Positions 24,073-24,970 of a stretch of DNA of 24,970 bases are shown in pieces; positions within the stretch are counted from its first letter, which is position 1, and every line of letters starts with the position of its first letter. The notes beneath the pieces are model-generated. The model saw only the letters and a list, made by a program, of their open reading frames with translations. It searched no databases and had not been told where the DNA came from. The position numbers were made by a program, and so were the translations under genes. The DNA is from Gallibacterium melopsittaci (GTDB lineage: Bacteria; Pseudomonadota; Gammaproteobacteria; Enterobacterales; Pasteurellaceae). Location: NCBI RefSeq assembly GCF_042433085.1, contig NZ_JBHLWA010000035.1, forward strand, positions 1-24,970, given 5' to 3'.

Positions 24073-24717
24073 TTATTGATATTCAATTTGATATTCTACT
24101 CTAGCCACAACTGGACCCGCAGTAGCTGCCCCTTCAGCATGGTAACGAGCTTTATAAGTTAAGGTTACAGAACCATTTTGATTATTCGCTGTAGCACTTG
24201 CTCCTGTAAATGATTTATATGTTGTATTTTGGTTATTTGCTTGACCTGCAACATTAATTACCGTATCACCCTCAAGAAGTTCTACTGTTACATTTTGAGC
24301 TGGAGCAGAAGCAGCTATATTTTTTAAGCGCCCCGTTGCTCTATCTACATAGGTTTCATTACTGTTATCAAAGAATGCTCTTGCACCATTGGCTAATATT
24401 TTAGGTGATTTACAACCTGAAAGTTTAATATCAAACGGTGTATCACCTGCAGTTTTACCACTTTCAGCTAATTGTTCAGTTCTTACTACTGGTAAATCAA
24501 CGTTAATATTTTTTCCAGCGTTTCCAGTAATCGTACAGGTAGTATCTACAACTTTCCCTTGAATTTGGATAATACCGTCAGCACCATTTACTGTTGGATT
24601 ATCCGAATCCGCTAAATGATTAACACCAGCTGTACCAGTCGTTGCAGCAGCAAAAGCCCCTTGTGCTGTAATGCCTAATCCAGCAGCAATTAATGTTGTT
24701 AAAATTAGTTTTTTCAT
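24073..24717 (-). CDS. Major fimbrial subunit (F17A-like pilin)
   Basis: A 214-residue secreted pilin. The signal peptide is cleaved near AFA-23. The mature protein has an N-terminal donor-strand region (about 24-50, rich in Ala, Thr and Gly), the conserved cysteine pair C61 (DTTCTITG) and C102 (SGCKSP), and a C-terminal beta strand ending RVEYQIEYQ with the typical penultimate-region tyrosine recognised by the chaperone. It is about 30 residues longer than E. coli F17A as I recall, with most of the extra length near the N-terminus. It is the first gene of the operon, starts with AAAGGA upstream, and is controlled by a promoter containing a 12-base homopolymer. Confidence 0.92.
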   Translation of the reverse strand: MKKLILTTLIAAGLGITAQGAFAAATTGTAGVNHLADSDNPTVNGADGIIQIQGKVVDTTCTITGNAGKNINVDLPVVRTEQLAESGKTAGDTPFDIKLSGCKSPKILANGARAFFDNSNETYVDRATGRLKNIAASAPAQNVTVELLEGDTVINVAGQANNQNTTYKSFTGASATANNQNGSVTLTYKARYHAEGAATAGPVVARVEYQIEYQ

Positions 24718-24755
24718 TTGTAAATTTCCTTTAGTAAGTTAAATGGAGTGCGAAG

Positions 24756-24784
24756 TATATAAAATCTTCGGGGGGGGGGGGCAA
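24756..24784 (-). promoter_or_regulatory. Fimbrial operon promoter with homopolymer spacer
   Basis: On the minus strand TTGCCC (24784-24779) is a plausible -35 and TATATA (24761-24756) a plausible -10, spaced 17 bp with the 12-C run as it stands. The C-run forms the end of the -35 box and most of the spacer. TATACT (24759-24754) is an alternative -10 that would give 19 bp. The start would be near 24749, about 30 bp upstream of the pilin ATG. Confidence 0.62.
24770..24781. repeat. 12-bp homopolymer G:C tract (phase-variation repeat)
   Basis: Twelve consecutive G on the plus strand (C on the minus strand), the only such G:C run in this AT-rich window. Pure runs of this length are prone to slipped-strand mispairing, and in Pasteurellaceae and Bordetella such runs switch surface genes. 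It lies outside any coding frame, between fimbrial promoter elements. Confidence 0.85.
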
Positions 24785-24804
24785 GACTATTACATTAGGA
24801 AATT

Positions 24805-24820
24805 TGTGATTTTATTCACA
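24805..24820. promoter_or_regulatory. CRP-cAMP site upstream of the fimbrial promoter
   Basis: TGTGA-N6-TCACA is a perfect match to both CRP half-sites, flanked by TT/AA as in strong sites. Its centre (24812.5) is about 63 bp upstream of the predicted start, near the class I position of -61.5. It predicts that fimbriae are made when cAMP is high. Confidence 0.75.
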
Positions 24821-24899
24821 ATAATTTAATAAAATTAATCAAAAATTAAAAATATATATAAAAATCAATATATTAAAAAGAAAAAAGGAAAGCATATTG

Positions 24900-24954
24900 A
24901 TCTGCACCCCTAAAGTTGGACTTATTATCCAACAGACAGAGGTGCAGATTTTTT
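24900..24954 (+). terminator. Terminator hairpin inside the IS end
   Basis: ATCTGCACC (24900-24908) pairs with GGTGCAGAT (24941-24949), with an inner GTTGGA/TCCAAC stem, followed by six T ending just before the transposase ATG. Such hairpins at IS ends block read-through from outside promoters into the transposase gene. Confidence 0.65.
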
Positions 24955-24970
24955 ATGACCAAATATAACC
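24955..24970 (+). CDS. Start of a putative IS transposase OrfA (truncated by window edge)
   Basis: ATG at 24955 begins MTKYN and runs off the window. GAGGTG 10 bases upstream is a reasonable ribosome site. The family is judged from the IS end and this short start only. Confidence 0.5.

Larger units (their letters stand above)
24898..24970 (+). mobile_element. Left end of an IS3-family-like insertion sequence (partial)
   Basis: The sequence TGATCTGCACCCC followed by TAAAGTTGGAC resembles terminal inverted repeats of IS3-family elements, which begin with TG and often contain CTGCACCCC and a GTTGGAC block. A ribosome site and an ORF starting MTKYN follow at once, as in the first transposase frame of this family. 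The element continues past the right edge, so its other end, target duplication and identity cannot be seen. Confidence 0.58.

Noticed and set aside
1..24970. CRISPR array, tRNA genes, prophage or toxin-antitoxin pairs
   Set aside because: I saw no regularly spaced repeats, no tRNA cloverleaf or TTCGA arm with acceptor pairing, and no phage or toxin-like genes.

Overview
The window is AT-rich chromosomal DNA from a member of the Pasteurellaceae. The main evidence is the gene order bolA - nqrABCDEF - apbE - nqrM - mnmA, which I recall from Haemophilus influenzae and relatives, together with a Na+-translocating NADH:quinone reductase operon very close to the Haemophilus one and two copies of the Apl-type DNA-uptake core ACAAGCGGT. 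Genus and species cannot be fixed by reading. An F17-like fimbrial cluster would suit Gallibacterium or a close relative, but that is a guess.

Layout. (1) 1-245, minus strand: promoter and leader of a ribosomal RNA operon whose 16S gene lies beyond the left edge, with an AT-rich UP region, TTGCAA/TATAAT promoter, a terminator-like hairpin, boxA and boxC. (2) 281-2022, minus: a sodium-dependent amino-acid transporter (SNF/NSS family) translationally coupled to a 30-residue MetS-type small subunit. (3) 2219-7365: a sucrose regulon, scrA facing left and scrK-scrB-scrR facing right, controlled from a symmetric divergent promoter region with two LacI-type operators exactly 100 bp apart and a CRP site at their midpoint. 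Sucrose enters as sucrose-6-phosphate (ScrA), is split by ScrB, and the fructose is phosphorylated by ScrK; ScrR is the likely repressor. (4) 7367-7700: a strongly folded non-coding element. (5) 7703-17389, minus: mnmA, a DMT exporter, a small WG-repeat lipoprotein with a TTG start, then (upstream in transcription) the nqrABCDEF-apbE-nqrM operon, with a perfect 30-bp palindrome just before nqrA. NqrA-F form the sodium pump, ApbE attaches FMN to NqrB and NqrC, and NqrM helps install the NqrD/E iron centre. (6) bolA (minus) and a YajG-type lipoprotein (plus) diverge. (7) eda, encoding KDPG aldolase, stands alone on the minus strand. (8) 19644-24820, minus: a four-gene chaperone-usher operon in the F17 order pilin - chaperone - usher - tip adhesin. 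(9) From about 24898 to the right edge: the left end of an IS3-family-like insertion sequence.

The most notable signals are regulatory. The fimbrial promoter contains a run of 12 C (minus strand) between likely -35 and -10 boxes, so pilus production is probably phase-variable by slipped-strand mispairing; a perfect CRP site sits upstream at a class I-like distance, and a GC-rich attenuator hairpin separates pilin from chaperone. Other points are the nqrA palindrome, the symmetric scr control region, the folded element at 7409-7620, and the terminator hairpin in the rRNA leader.

No complete new multi-gene system was found. Every protein-coding gene fits a known family; the least recognisable sequence is the N-terminal (presumed lectin) domain of the fimbrial adhesin.
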